Shown here piece by piece: positions 1 to 7,963 of a DNA stretch of 26,965 nucleotides. Position 1 is the first letter of the stretch; the number at the start of each line of letters is the position of its first letter. Below the pieces are notes generated by a model. It saw only the letters and a program-made list of their open reading frames with translations. It searched no databases and was not told the DNA's origin. The position numbers and the translations under genes are program-made. This DNA comes from CAZBGL01 sp964491375 (GTDB taxonomy: Bacteria > Desulfobacterota > Deferrisomatia > Deferrisomatales > Deferrisomataceae). The DNA lies in assembly GCA_964491375.1 (NCBI GenBank), contig CAZBGL010000111.1, positions 1 to 26,965 on the forward strand. The letters are read 5' to 3'.

Positions 1-363
1 GAACTCGCCACCCGAGGCCCTTACGCGCTCGTGCGGAACCCGTTGTACGCGGGGAACTTCCTCATCGGCCTGGGGGTGGCCGTGATGGGGGGGCGGTGGT
101 GGTTCCCCGCCCTGCTTGTGTTTTTTTTCGTGCCCGTGTACCGGGCCCTGGTGCTCAAGGAGGAGAAGCGCCTGCTCGAACGGTTCGGCGACGCGTTCCG
201 CGAGTACTGCGCACGGGTTCCCCGGTTCGTGCCCCGCCGGTGGCCGTGGCCCCTGCCGCGTGCCCCCTACGACTGCGAGCGCATGTGGAACGTCCACCGG
301 GAGTGGCGCGCCTGGATCGGTTTGTACGCGGTGACCCTGTTCCTGCTGCTGAGGGCGGAGTAG
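1..363 (+). CDS. Isoprenylcysteine/phospholipid methyltransferase family membrane protein (3' part)
   Basis: The reading frame is open from the first base, so the true start lies upstream of the window; the GTG at 31 is internal. The visible 120 residues hold the conserved C-terminal half of the ICMT/PEMT family: a GPY...RNPLYAG motif near residues 7-18, a hydrophobic membrane stretch around residues 20-50, then a Glu-rich segment (KEEKRLLERFGDAFREYC, about residues 54-71). Family knowledge: these are integral membrane SAM-dependent methyltransferases acting on prenylcysteine or lipid-like substrates; bacterial members are mostly uncharacterised. A second hydrophobic stretch lies at the C-terminus (about residues 104-117). 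The substrate cannot be read from the sequence. It ends about 95 bases before the Trm112-like gene. Confidence 0.8.
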   Translation, partial: ELATRGPYALVRNPLYAGNFLIGLGVAVMGGRWWFPALLVFFFVPVYRALVLKEEKRLLERFGDAFREYCARVPRFVPRRWPWPLPRAPYDCERMWNVHREWRAWIGLYAVTLFLLLRAE

Positions 364-383
364 GCGCGCTTGGGTGAATGCGC

Positions 384-389
384 TACAAT
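384..389 (+). promoter_or_regulatory. Possible weak -10 element upstream of the Trm112/glycosyltransferase operon
   Basis: TACAAT lies in the only relatively AT-rich stretch (about 384-395) of the gap between the methyltransferase stop and the Trm112-like start, so it is a candidate -10 box for the operon. A TTGGGT at 370-375 is only 8 bases upstream, too close to be its -35 box, and nothing convincing sits at 16-18 bases. Treat this as a weak candidate. Confidence 0.2.
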
Positions 390-447
390 AAAAAGGCTGG
401 GGCTGCGTCCGGGCTGGGGAGTGGCAGGCGAACCGGCGTCGCTTCAC

Positions 448-453
448 AGGAGG
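448..453 (+). promoter_or_regulatory. Ribosome binding site of the Trm112-like gene
   Basis: AGGAGG sits five bases before the ATG at 459. It decides the start of this small gene: the in-frame ATG at 378 would add 27 residues with no family similarity and has no such site. Confidence 0.75.
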
Positions 454-458
454 GATCC

Positions 459-632
459 ATGGCCCTTCCGCAGGATCTTCTGGAGATTCTGGTGTGTCCT
501 CGGTGCAAGGGCGACCTGGAGTACCGCGAGGCGGAAAACGACCTCGTGTGTCGTGCCTGCCGATTGCGGTACCGGATCGAGGACGACATCCCGGTCATGT
601 TGATCGAGGAAGCCACCCCGCTCGAGGAGTGA
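459..632 (+). CDS. Trm112-like small zinc-ribbon protein
   Basis: A 57-residue protein with two CxxC pairs (C13/C16 and C31/C34) separated by a short hairpin, followed by the DIPVML motif typical of the Trm112/YcaR (UPF0434) family. Length matches the family (about 55-65 residues). Eukaryotic and archaeal Trm112 activates methyltransferases; bacterial members are small proteins often found near lipid A/LPS genes such as lpxK and kdsB, with no firmly known role. Start chosen at ATG 459 because of the AGGAGG five bases upstream. The stop overlaps a possible GTG start of the next gene (629-631). It may be the first gene of the LPS operon. Confidence 0.88.
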   Translation: MALPQDLLEILVCPRCKGDLEYREAENDLVCRACRLRYRIEDDIPVMLIEEATPLEE

Positions 633-682
633 CCTCGGCCGCGCCCTTCCTGAACTCCGCAGTCGGACCTTCCTGGACTCCC

Positions 683-1525
683 ATGCCCGTTTCCCGCGCT
701 TCCCGTCCCAGGCTTTCGGCCACCGTGATCTGCAAGGACGAGGTGGAGAAGATCCGGGGGTGTCTCGAGAGCCTGCGGTTCTGCGACGAGATCGTTGTGG
801 TGGACTCCGGAAGCACCGACGGAACGCTCGAGATCTGCCGGGAGTTGGCGGACGTCGTGGTGGAGGCCGACTGGCCGGGGCACGTGGCCCAGAAGAACCG
901 GGCCCTGGATCTTGCGCGGGGCGAGTGGGTGCTCCCCCTGGATGCCGACGAAAGGGTGACCCCCGATCTGGCCAGGGAAATCCAGGAGGTGCTCGCCTCA
1001 GACCCCTCCGAGGCCGGCTACGCCATCAAGCGGCACGTGCACTACCTGGGTCGGTGGATCGACCACAGCGGATGGTATCCGGAATACCGGATCCGGTTGT
1101 TCCGGCGGGACAAGGGCCGCTGGCACGGAGTGGACCCCCACGACGAGGTCCGGGTGGAAGGGCCGGTGGGCCGCCTGCGCGGGGAGATCGTCCACTACAC
1201 GTACGACGACATGGAAGATCACGTCCGCACCCTGAACCGGTTCAGCTCGATCCTGGCCCGGGAACACCACCGGCGGGGGCGGCGGTTCTCTTGGATCCAC
1301 CTGATCGCGCGCCCGCCGCTGGAGTTCCTGAAGAAGTACCTCCTCCAGCGGGGGTTCCTCGACGGCCCCCAGGGTTTCTACGTGGCCAGCATCTCGGCGT
1401 TCTACGTTTTTCTCAAGCTCGCCAAGTTGTGGGAGATCGAGCGGGTGGGCGACGAGCGGCCCTGGCGCCAGGAAGGGACCACGGGAGCCGCCTCTCGGCC
1501 TGGCAGGGACGGGGCCGAACGGTGA
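683..1525 (+). CDS. Glycosyltransferase family 2, WaaE/KdtX-like LPS core enzyme
   Basis: A 280-residue GT-A fold transferase. The nucleotide-binding motif DSGSTDGT lies at residues 41-48 and the metal-binding DAD at 87-89. The segment QKNRALDLARGEWVLPLDAD and the later WHGVDPHDEV and HYTYDDMEDH signatures are those of the WaaE/KdtX group. In Klebsiella WaaE adds a beta-1,4-glucose to heptose I of the inner core, so a sugar transfer to the inner core is the likely job; donor and acceptor are inferred. Start set at ATG 683. A GTG at 629 overlapping the Trm112 stop is an in-frame alternative that would add 18 residues. The stop overlaps the GTG start of the next gene by four bases. Confidence 0.88.
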   Translation: MPVSRASRPRLSATVICKDEVEKIRGCLESLRFCDEIVVVDSGSTDGTLEICRELADVVVEADWPGHVAQKNRALDLARGEWVLPLDADERVTPDLAREIQEVLASDPSEAGYAIKRHVHYLGRWIDHSGWYPEYRIRLFRRDKGRWHGVDPHDEVRVEGPVGRLRGEIVHYTYDDMEDHVRTLNRFSSILAREHHRRGRRFSWIHLIARPPLEFLKKYLLQRGFLDGPQGFYVASISAFYVFLKLAKLWEIERVGDERPWRQEGTTGAASRPGRDGAER

Positions 1526-2535
1526 AGCGGATCCTCGTGATCCAGACCGCGTTCCTGGGCGACGTGGTGCTGACCACCCCGCTGTTCCGGGCGCTGCGGC
1601 GGAGGTTCCCCGAAGCGCGGGTCGACGTCCTGGTCACCCCGGCGGCGGCTCCGCTGGTGGAAGAGGATCCCCACCTGGACGGAGTGCGGGTGTACGACAA
1701 ACACGGAGGCGAGGCCCTGAGGGCCGTGGGAGAGCGGTTGCGGGGCGGATACGACGCGATCCTGGCCCCCCACCGGTCCCACCGCACGGCGCTTCTGGCA
1801 TGGCTCTCCCGTGCGCCCCTCCGCGTGGGGTTCCGGGACGCCGGCCTTTCATTCCTGTACCATCGGCGCGTGCACCGGCCCAGGGAGCGCCACGAGGTGG
1901 ACCGGAACCTGGAGTTGCTGAGGGGTTTGGGCCTGATTCCGGAACCGGCCGACCGGGTACTGCACGTGGGATACACCGAACAGGAGGCCGGGGAGGTGGA
2001 CGGAGTCCTCCGGGAGGCGGGTGTGGAAAAAGGAGAGCCCCTGGTGGCCCTGGCCCCGGGCTCGGTGTGGCCCACCAAGCGCTGGCCCGCCGAGGGCTTT
2101 GGGGCCGTGGGTCGGGCCCTGGCAAGGGGGGGGTTCCGCGTGGTGCTTCTGGGCGGGCCGGCCGACCGGGAGGTCGCTGCCCGGGTGGCCGGGGCTGTCG
2201 GGCCGGCCGCCGTGAACGCCGCAGGCCGCACATCGCTCAAGGCCCTGGCGGCCTGGATGGATCGCGTCCGGTTGCTGGTGACCAACGACTCGGCGCCCCT
2301 GCACGTGGCCGCCGCCCGGGGTACGCCGACGGTGGCCGTGTTCGGTTCGACCACGCTGGGGCTCGGCTTCGGCCCGTTCCAGCGGGCCTCCCGGGTGGTG
2401 GAGGTTCCCCTGGAGTGCCGGCCCTGCGGGCTCCACGGGAGGAAGCGGTGCCCCAAGGGGCACTTCCGTTGTATGCGGGACGTGACCCCCGACATGGTGC
2501 TCCGGGCATGCGACGCCCTGCTCTCGGCCCCGTGA
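1522..2535 (+). CDS. waaF: Glycosyltransferase family 9, ADP-heptose:LPS heptosyltransferase (WaaF-like)
   Basis: A 337-residue GT9 enzyme. The N-terminal GDVVLTTP segment carries the putative catalytic Asp (D14). The donor domain has PGSVWPTKRWP with K186 and TNDSAPLHVA with D256, which match the Lys and Asp that contact ADP-heptose in the related enzyme WaaC. Near the C-terminus a Cys-rich block (CRPC...CPKGHFRC) matches the WaaF-type CxPC...C.GH..C pattern. The expected role is transfer of L-glycero-D-manno-heptose to the inner core on the cytoplasmic face of the inner membrane. Start is the GTG at 1522, overlapping the previous stop (GTGA); its stop overlaps the next GTG the same way. Whether it adds heptose I, II or III cannot be told. 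Confidence 0.88.
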   Translation: MKRILVIQTAFLGDVVLTTPLFRALRRRFPEARVDVLVTPAAAPLVEEDPHLDGVRVYDKHGGEALRAVGERLRGGYDAILAPHRSHRTALLAWLSRAPLRVGFRDAGLSFLYHRRVHRPRERHEVDRNLELLRGLGLIPEPADRVLHVGYTEQEAGEVDGVLREAGVEKGEPLVALAPGSVWPTKRWPAEGFGAVGRALARGGFRVVLLGGPADREVAARVAGAVGPAAVNAAGRTSLKALAAWMDRVRLLVTNDSAPLHVAAARGTPTVAVFGSTTLGLGFGPFQRASRVVEVPLECRPCGLHGRKRCPKGHFRCMRDVTPDMVLRACDALLSAP

Positions 2536-3614
2536 ACGTTCTCCACATCGACCTGGGCCGCGGCTGGCGCGGTGGACAGCAGCAGGCGTTCCTGCTGCAC
2601 CGGGAGTTGGTGCGCCAGGGGCACCGGAGCCTCCTGCTTGTTCCCCGGGGTTCGGCCCTGGAGGCGCGAGCCCGGGCCGAGCGACTTCCGGTGGTCCCCG
2701 TGCCGTCGTGCCGGCCATGGCACCCGGGGACCGTGGTGCGGGCCATGCTGGCGGGCCGCGGGTGCGAGATCGTCCACGCCCACGACAGCCACGCGGTGGC
2801 GTTGGCCGTCTTGGTGCGGCGGTGGCTGCCCGGGGCACGGGTGGTGTGCCACCGGCGGGTATCGTACGGGTTCGGGGGATCGCCAGGCTCCCGGTGGAAG
2901 TACCGCGGCGTGGACGGGTGGGTCGCGGTATCCGCCGAGGTGGCCGAAACCGTGCGGGCGGCGGGGTTTGGCGACCGCCCCTTGCGGGTGGTCCACTCGG
3001 CCCTGGACGTGGAAGCATTCCGAAGGGAAGCGGAGCAGGCCGATCTTCGCGCGTTGAGGGACTCGCTGGAGATTCCCCCGGGTGCTCCGGTGGTGGGCTC
3101 GGTGGGGGCGTTCACCCCTCAAAAAGGGCACGGGGTGTTGTTGGAAGCTGCCGGACCCCTCAGGGAGGCGGTGCCGGACGTGCATTTCGTGTTCGTGGGA
3201 GAGGGGCCCCTGCAGAGGGCTGTGGAGCAACGCGCCCGGGCGTTGGGGGTGTGGCCAGCGTGTCGCTTCACGGGGTTTCGACGCGACGTGGGTCCGCTCA
3301 CCCGCTTGCTTACGGTGGCCGCCGTGCCCAGCGTGGACGGCGAGGGGTCCAGCGCAGCGATCAAAGAGGCCATGGCCCTGGGCGTGCCCGTGGTGGTCTC
3401 GGATCTGGCGGGAAACGTGGAGGTCCTGGGGGACGCCGGGCTCGTGGTACCCCGGCGGCATCCGGAGGCCCTGGAGGGGGCCATCCTCCGGCTGCTCCGG
3501 GACGCAGACCTCCGGGTGGAACTGGGAGCGCGCGGCCGGCAACGGGTGGAGCGGTTCGGTCCCCGGGCCATGAGCGGGGGCGTCCTGGACTTGTATCGGG
3601 AGCTCCTGCCGTGA
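2532..3614 (+). CDS. Glycosyltransferase family 4 (GT-B)
   Basis: A 360-residue GT-B enzyme. The N-terminus has the GGQQQ loop typical of GT4 acceptor domains and an IVHAHDSHA segment. The C-terminal half carries the donor domain, with VGSVGAFTPQKGHGVLLEA and the E-x7-E motif at E271/E279 in EGSSAAIKEAMALGVPVV. The sugar donor cannot be deduced. It lies between two WaaF-like genes, so an inner-core branch or extension is the likely role. GTG start at 2532 overlaps the upstream stop; the downstream GTG overlaps its own stop. Confidence 0.87.
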   Translation: MNVLHIDLGRGWRGGQQQAFLLHRELVRQGHRSLLLVPRGSALEARARAERLPVVPVPSCRPWHPGTVVRAMLAGRGCEIVHAHDSHAVALAVLVRRWLPGARVVCHRRVSYGFGGSPGSRWKYRGVDGWVAVSAEVAETVRAAGFGDRPLRVVHSALDVEAFRREAEQADLRALRDSLEIPPGAPVVGSVGAFTPQKGHGVLLEAAGPLREAVPDVHFVFVGEGPLQRAVEQRARALGVWPACRFTGFRRDVGPLTRLLTVAAVPSVDGEGSSAAIKEAMALGVPVVVSDLAGNVEVLGDAGLVVPRRHPEALEGAILRLLRDADLRVELGARGRQRVERFGPRAMSGGVLDLYRELLP

Positions 3615-4630
3615 AGGTGCTCCTGATCCGTTTCTCCTCCCTGGGCGACGTCGTGCTCGGGACCGCTGCTGTGGAGGCGCTGGCACAGGACCGTCCGGAC
3701 GCCGAGGTCCACGTTGTCACCAAGCCGGCGTTCCGGGCCGTGTTTCAAGGGCACCCGGCCGTGTCCAAGTGCCTCCAATGGAATCCTCGGGAGGGCCTGG
3801 GGGAGTTGGCGCGGAAGATTCGCCGGGAAGGGTACGACTGGGTCGTGGATCTCCATGCCACGCTGCGGAGCCGCGTCCTTCGCCTTCTGGTGCCCGGGCC
3901 CCGGTGGAGCGTGTACCGCAAGGGTGCCTTGCGCCGGCGGGTCGCCGCGCGTCTGCACAGGCCAGAACTTCTGGACGAGACCCACGTGGTGGACCGGTAC
4001 GTGGCCGCGTTGAGGCCGCTGGGCATCCGGGCCGTGCGCAGGCTTCCCCGGATATATCCCGGAAAAACGGCGCGAACGCGGGCGGACCGACTGCTCCGAG
4101 AGGGAGGATGGGACGGCCGGTCTCCCCTGGTGGCGATGGCCCCGGGTGCCCGGTGGGCCACCAAGGCTTGGCCCGAGACCCGGTGGCGGGAACTCGCGGA
4201 GGAGATCCGGAGGATGTGCCGGGGGGTTCCCGTCGTGGTGGGGGGCGAGGAGGACCGCGAGCTCGCCGCCCGTGTCCTGGACACCGGGCCGGGGATCAAC
4301 CTGGCCGGAAAGACCTCGATCCCGGAGACGGCAGCCGTGCTTCAACGCTGCACGGTTCTCGTGACCAACGACTCGGCACCCCTCCACGTGGCCACGGCCG
4401 TGGGCACGCGGGTCGTGGCGCTGTTCGGCCCCACGGTGCGGGGATTCGGTTTTTTCCCATTGGGCCCACGGGACGTCGTGGTGGAGTTGGATCTCCCCTG
4501 CCGGCCATGCAGCGTCCACGGAAACCATCGATGCCCCTTGGGGCACCACGACTGCCTGGAACGGATCGGGCGCGATCGGGTGGTGGGGGTGCTGGGCATT
4601 CTCGGGGCGCACTCCGGAGGAGCCCGGTGA
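3611..4630 (+). CDS. Glycosyltransferase family 9, second heptosyltransferase-like enzyme
   Basis: A 339-residue GT9 protein, collinear with the WaaF-like protein at 1522. GDVVLGTAA with D13 is the putative catalytic segment. PGARWATKAWP (K185) and TNDSAPLHVA (D254) keep the Lys and Asp that contact ADP-heptose in WaaC. The C-terminal Cys block (CRPCSVHGNHRCPLGHHDC) is of the WaaF type. It probably adds a second heptose to the inner core. A GTG start overlaps the upstream stop, and the stop overlaps the next GTG. Two complete heptosyltransferases in one run fit a two-heptose inner core, but the order of action is not visible. Confidence 0.86.
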   Translation: MKVLLIRFSSLGDVVLGTAAVEALAQDRPDAEVHVVTKPAFRAVFQGHPAVSKCLQWNPREGLGELARKIRREGYDWVVDLHATLRSRVLRLLVPGPRWSVYRKGALRRRVAARLHRPELLDETHVVDRYVAALRPLGIRAVRRLPRIYPGKTARTRADRLLREGGWDGRSPLVAMAPGARWATKAWPETRWRELAEEIRRMCRGVPVVVGGEEDRELAARVLDTGPGINLAGKTSIPETAAVLQRCTVLVTNDSAPLHVATAVGTRVVALFGPTVRGFGFFPLGPRDVVVELDLPCRPCSVHGNHRCPLGHHDCLERIGRDRVVGVLGILGAHSGGAR

Positions 4631-5691
4631 CCGTGCTGTTCATCAACTCCACCCGGAAGTGGGGCGGGGTGAAGACCTGGATCCTGGACTACGGAAGGGC
4701 CCTCCGCGCCCGGGGACACCGTGTCGTAGCGGTCGTCCGCCCGGGCACCCCGTTTGAACAGGCCTGCCGCAGCGCCGGGTTCGGAACCTACGCGTTCCGC
4801 CTCGGGCCCAAATACAGCCCCGCGGGGGTGCTGAGAGTCGTCCGGGTCCTTCGCCGTGAACGGCCGGACGTGGTGGTGGTCAACATCTCCAAGGACATCA
4901 ACGTGGGTGCGGTGGCCGCGAAACTCGTAGGGATTCCGGTGGTCCATCGGATCGGCCTGGTGGAGGACTTCAAGGACTCGTGGGAGGAACGGCTGTGGCA
5001 CCGGTACCTTGTGGACCGGGCGGTGGTGCCGAGCCGCTATCTGCGAGACCGCCTCGTGAAGGCGTTCCCCTGGTTTGACGCGGGTCGCCTGGTGGTGGTG
5101 CCCAACAGCAAGTTCGCGGGGGAACAGGAGGCGGCCCGTCCCGATGAGCCCGCCGACCCGGTCGTATTCGGGGTGACCAGCCAGCTCAGCCCCTCGAAAG
5201 GGCATTCTTTTCTGCTGCAAGCCTGTGAGATCCTCGAGAAACGGGGATTGAGCTTCCGGCTGAGAATCGCGGGCACGGGACGCCTGGAAACCGCCCTGCG
5301 GTCCGAGTGCAAAAGGCGGGGAATCGAACGGCTGGTGGAGTTCGTCGGGTTTCGGAATCCCATCGGCCCGTTCCTGGGGGGGCTTCACGGCTTCGTTCTA
5401 CCCAGCCTGGGCGAGAGCTTTTCCAACGCGGTTCTCGAAGCCATGTGGGCGGGGTTGCCCGTGGTGGCTTTCCGGGCCGGCGGAGTGCCCGAGGTCGTGG
5501 GGCCCGCGGGGATATTGGTGCCGCCGAAGGACGCCGAGGCCCTGGCGGAGGCAATGGAGCGGCTGCTCCGTGACCCGGACCTGCGGGGAGAGCTGGGCCG
5601 AAGGGCGCGGGAGAGGGCCGAAAGGGAATACAGCGTGGAGCACAACGTCGTCCGGTTGGAACGGGTGTTCCGGGAGGCGGGGGCCCGTTGA
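4627..5691 (+). CDS. Glycosyltransferase family 4 (GT-B)
   Basis: A 354-residue GT-B enzyme. The N-terminal domain has WGGVKTW, the Gly-rich acceptor loop, and the donor domain begins near VVFGVTSQLSPSKGHSFLL. The E-x7-E motif is at E263/E271 within LGESFSNAVLEAMWAGLPVV, followed by FRAGGVPEVV. Donor and acceptor are not identifiable; context points to LPS core assembly. GTG start at 4627 overlaps the previous stop, and the next gene starts at a TTG that overlaps this stop. Confidence 0.86.
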   Translation: MTVLFINSTRKWGGVKTWILDYGRALRARGHRVVAVVRPGTPFEQACRSAGFGTYAFRLGPKYSPAGVLRVVRVLRRERPDVVVVNISKDINVGAVAAKLVGIPVVHRIGLVEDFKDSWEERLWHRYLVDRAVVPSRYLRDRLVKAFPWFDAGRLVVVPNSKFAGEQEAARPDEPADPVVFGVTSQLSPSKGHSFLLQACEILEKRGLSFRLRIAGTGRLETALRSECKRRGIERLVEFVGFRNPIGPFLGGLHGFVLPSLGESFSNAVLEAMWAGLPVVAFRAGGVPEVVGPAGILVPPKDAEALAEAMERLLRDPDLRGELGRRARERAEREYSVEHNVVRLERVFREAGAR

Positions 5692-6848
5692 GAAGGCTTC
5701 GGGTGGTCCGGGTCTACAAGAACCTGGATGCCGGCGGAGGGGTCCAGACTCGTTTGCTGGAACTCTTGCCCCGTCTCATCGAGCTTGTGGACGTGAGGGT
5801 CCTGTGCTACCGGGCGCGGGGTTCCCGGGCGGATGAACTGGAGGCCTTGGGCATCCCGGTGGACGTGATCCCCATGGGGTCCAAGTGGGCCCCCTGGAAC
5901 GTGCGCCGGTATGTGAAGTACTTCCGGCAGCACAGGCCCGACGTGGTCCACACCCATGAGTACACGGCCAACACCCTCGCCGTTTACGCCGCGTGGAAGG
6001 CCGGGGTTCCCGTCCGGATCCGGCACCTGCACAGCATGGCCCCTTGGGGGTGGGGTGGGGCGCTCAGGACGCGGGCCCGCATCCGCTCGGATCGCCGCGC
6101 GGCCCGGCGTGCCCACGTGACCCTGGCCGTAAGCGAAGCCGTACGCGAGGTATTCCTGAAAGCCACCGGGTTGCCCCCCTCCTCGTGCCGGGTGCTGTAC
6201 AACGGGGTGGACCTGAGCCGTTATGTGGACGCCAGGGAGAAGGGCGGCGCGTTCCGCGCGGAGCTCGGAATCCGGCGGGATGCGCCGGTGGTCGGCATTG
6301 TGGGACGGCTCTCCAGGGGCAAGGGACACGAGACGTTTCTGCGGGTGGCCCACCGGGTCGCTCGAGAGACTCCCGGAGCGACGTTCCTGGTGGTGGGTGA
6401 AGGGGGGCGCCGTGCGGCCCTGGAGGCCCTGGCCTCGGAACTCGGCCTCGGCGACTCGGTCGTGTTCGCGGGGTACCGGCACGATGTGGCAGCGGCGCTG
6501 GGCGCCATGGACGTGTTCCTGTTCACGAGCTCGGCGGAAGGGGGAGGGCGCATCCAAGACGGGCTCCCCGGGGCGGTCATCGAGGCGATGGCCGCCGGCG
6601 TCCCGGTTGTGGCCTTCGAGCTTCCCATGATGAAAGAGGTTTTGGGAACCCCGCCCTGCGGGGCCCTGGTGCCGGAAGGGGATTGGGAAAAGATGGTGGA
6701 TGCTACGGTGACCATGCTCCGGGACCGCGCCGCACGGTGCCGTGCCGGCGAGGCGGCCCGGTCCAGGGCCGAGCGGTTCGCCCTCCAGCGCACCGTACGG
6801 GAAACCGTCCAGTTGTACCGGGAACTGGCTCAACGGATCGGCACATGA
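5688..6848 (+). CDS. Glycosyltransferase family 4 with an altered E-x7-E region
   Basis: A 386-residue GT-B enzyme. The N-terminus has a DAGGGVQTR acceptor loop and VVHTHEYTANT, and the donor domain has VGIVGRLSRGKGHETFL. Where relatives have EGLPxxxxE, this protein reads AEGGGRIQDGLPGAVIE, so the first Glu of E-x7-E is an Asp (D291, with E299) and about six extra residues lie just before it. Start is a TTG at 5688 overlapping the upstream TGA (TTGA), unlike the GTG/ATG overlaps elsewhere in the operon. The stop overlaps the next ATG. Sugar specificity is unknown. Confidence 0.84.
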   Translation: MRRLRVVRVYKNLDAGGGVQTRLLELLPRLIELVDVRVLCYRARGSRADELEALGIPVDVIPMGSKWAPWNVRRYVKYFRQHRPDVVHTHEYTANTLAVYAAWKAGVPVRIRHLHSMAPWGWGGALRTRARIRSDRRAARRAHVTLAVSEAVREVFLKATGLPPSSCRVLYNGVDLSRYVDAREKGGAFRAELGIRRDAPVVGIVGRLSRGKGHETFLRVAHRVARETPGATFLVVGEGGRRAALEALASELGLGDSVVFAGYRHDVAAALGAMDVFLFTSSAEGGGRIQDGLPGAVIEAMAAGVPVVAFELPMMKEVLGTPPCGALVPEGDWEKMVDATVTMLRDRAARCRAGEAARSRAERFALQRTVRETVQLYRELAQRIGT

Positions 6849-7951
6849 ATCCGCTGTGCGTTCTCCACGTTACGAGTTCCGGCAATCTGAGCGGAGGCAC
6901 CCGGCAGGCCCTCCTCCTGGCCCGGGGGTTGAGAGAGGCCGGGCACCGGATTGTCTTTTGCGCCCCGGATCGTTCCCCGGCCCTCCGGATCGCCGCCCAG
7001 AGCGGGCTCCAGACGTTCCCCCTGCCGTTCGGCGGACTGGGCGGGCAGTGGGTTGCGGGCCGCCGTCTCCGCCGGATTGCGCGGGAAGTGGGAGCCCATG
7101 TGGTCCACACCCACCACACCAAGGGACACAATGTTGCCCTTTTTGCCACGTTTGGAGGGGGGTTTCCCCCCGTGGTGGCCAACCGGGGCGTTCTGTTCGC
7201 CCCCAGGTTTGCCGCCAAGTTCCGATCCGGACGGACGGCGGCGATCGTCACCAACTCGCGCACCGTGCGGGGGGTGCTGGAGCATGCCGGCGTTCCGGGC
7301 ACGAAGATCCACGTCATCTACAACGCCGTGCCCCCGCTCAATCTCCAAAGGATCCGCTCGCGGAGAGAGGCGATTCGCGCAGAGCTCGGCCTGGACGGGG
7401 GGCCGGTCGTCGGAACGGTGGGACGGGCACGCCCGGAAAAGGGGTTCCAGTACCTCGTCGAGGCGGCCCCGTCGGTGCTGGAGCGTTTCCCCCGTGCCCA
7501 GTTCGTCCTCGTGGGTCACGGGACCTTCCGGCTGGCAGCCCGGGCGGAATCCCTGGGTGTCCAGGAGCGCATCCGACTGGTGGGCCATCGCGACGACGCC
7601 GTGGAGGTGATGGGGGCGTTCGACCTGTTCGTGCTCCCCTCGGTGGACATGGAGTCGTGCCCCAACGTGGTGCTGGAGGCGATGGCGGTGGGCCTCCCGG
7701 TGGTGGGTTCCCGCATCGGAGGGGTCCCGGAGATCGTGGACGAGGGGACCCACGGAGTTCTCTTCCGCCCCGGGGACCCCCGTGGACTGGCCCTCGGGAT
7801 CCGCACCCTCCTGGAAGAGCCGGCCAAGGCGCGGGAGATGGGGAGCAGGGCCCGGGAGCGGGCGCGGGCCGAATTCTCTGTCGAAGCGAAGGTGGCGAGA
7901 ACGTTGGAGGTGTACCGGTCTGTTTTGAGCAAGGCGGACCGGAAGCGATAA
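6845..7951 (+). CDS. Glycosyltransferase family 4 (GT-B)
   Basis: A 368-residue GT-B enzyme with the acceptor loop GNLSGGTRQ near residue 14, a VVHTHHTKGHNVA segment, and the donor-domain start VVGTVGRARPEKGFQYLVEA. E-x7-E is at E270/E278 in MESCPNVVLEAMAVGLPVV, followed by SRIGGVPEIV. It resembles lipopolysaccharide and capsule GT4 enzymes; its substrate cannot be read. ATG start overlaps the previous stop (ATGA). It ends 12 bases before the next gene, the first break in the chain of four-base overlaps. Confidence 0.86.
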   Translation: MNPLCVLHVTSSGNLSGGTRQALLLARGLREAGHRIVFCAPDRSPALRIAAQSGLQTFPLPFGGLGGQWVAGRRLRRIAREVGAHVVHTHHTKGHNVALFATFGGGFPPVVANRGVLFAPRFAAKFRSGRTAAIVTNSRTVRGVLEHAGVPGTKIHVIYNAVPPLNLQRIRSRREAIRAELGLDGGPVVGTVGRARPEKGFQYLVEAAPSVLERFPRAQFVLVGHGTFRLAARAESLGVQERIRLVGHRDDAVEVMGAFDLFVLPSVDMESCPNVVLEAMAVGLPVVGSRIGGVPEIVDEGTHGVLFRPGDPRGLALGIRTLLEEPAKAREMGSRARERARAEFSVEAKVARTLEVYRSVLSKADRKR

Positions 7952-7963
7952 AGGGGTTGGAGC

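Noticed and set aside
370..389. TTGGGT/TACAAT as a complete promoter
   Set aside because: The two boxes are only eight bases apart, too close for sigma-70.
760..1521. In-frame upstream extension of the WaaF-like gene
   Set aside because: The 254 extra codons overlap the WaaE-like gene in another frame and have no family similarity; the GTG at 1522 gives a normal GT9 N-terminus.
1413..3686. Long antisense open frame of 757 codons, and many similar ones on the - strand
   Set aside because: Very GC-rich genes leave few stop codons in opposite frames. The translated products are Arg/Pro/Gly-rich, match no family, and the + strand frames carry clear GT9 and GT4 motifs.
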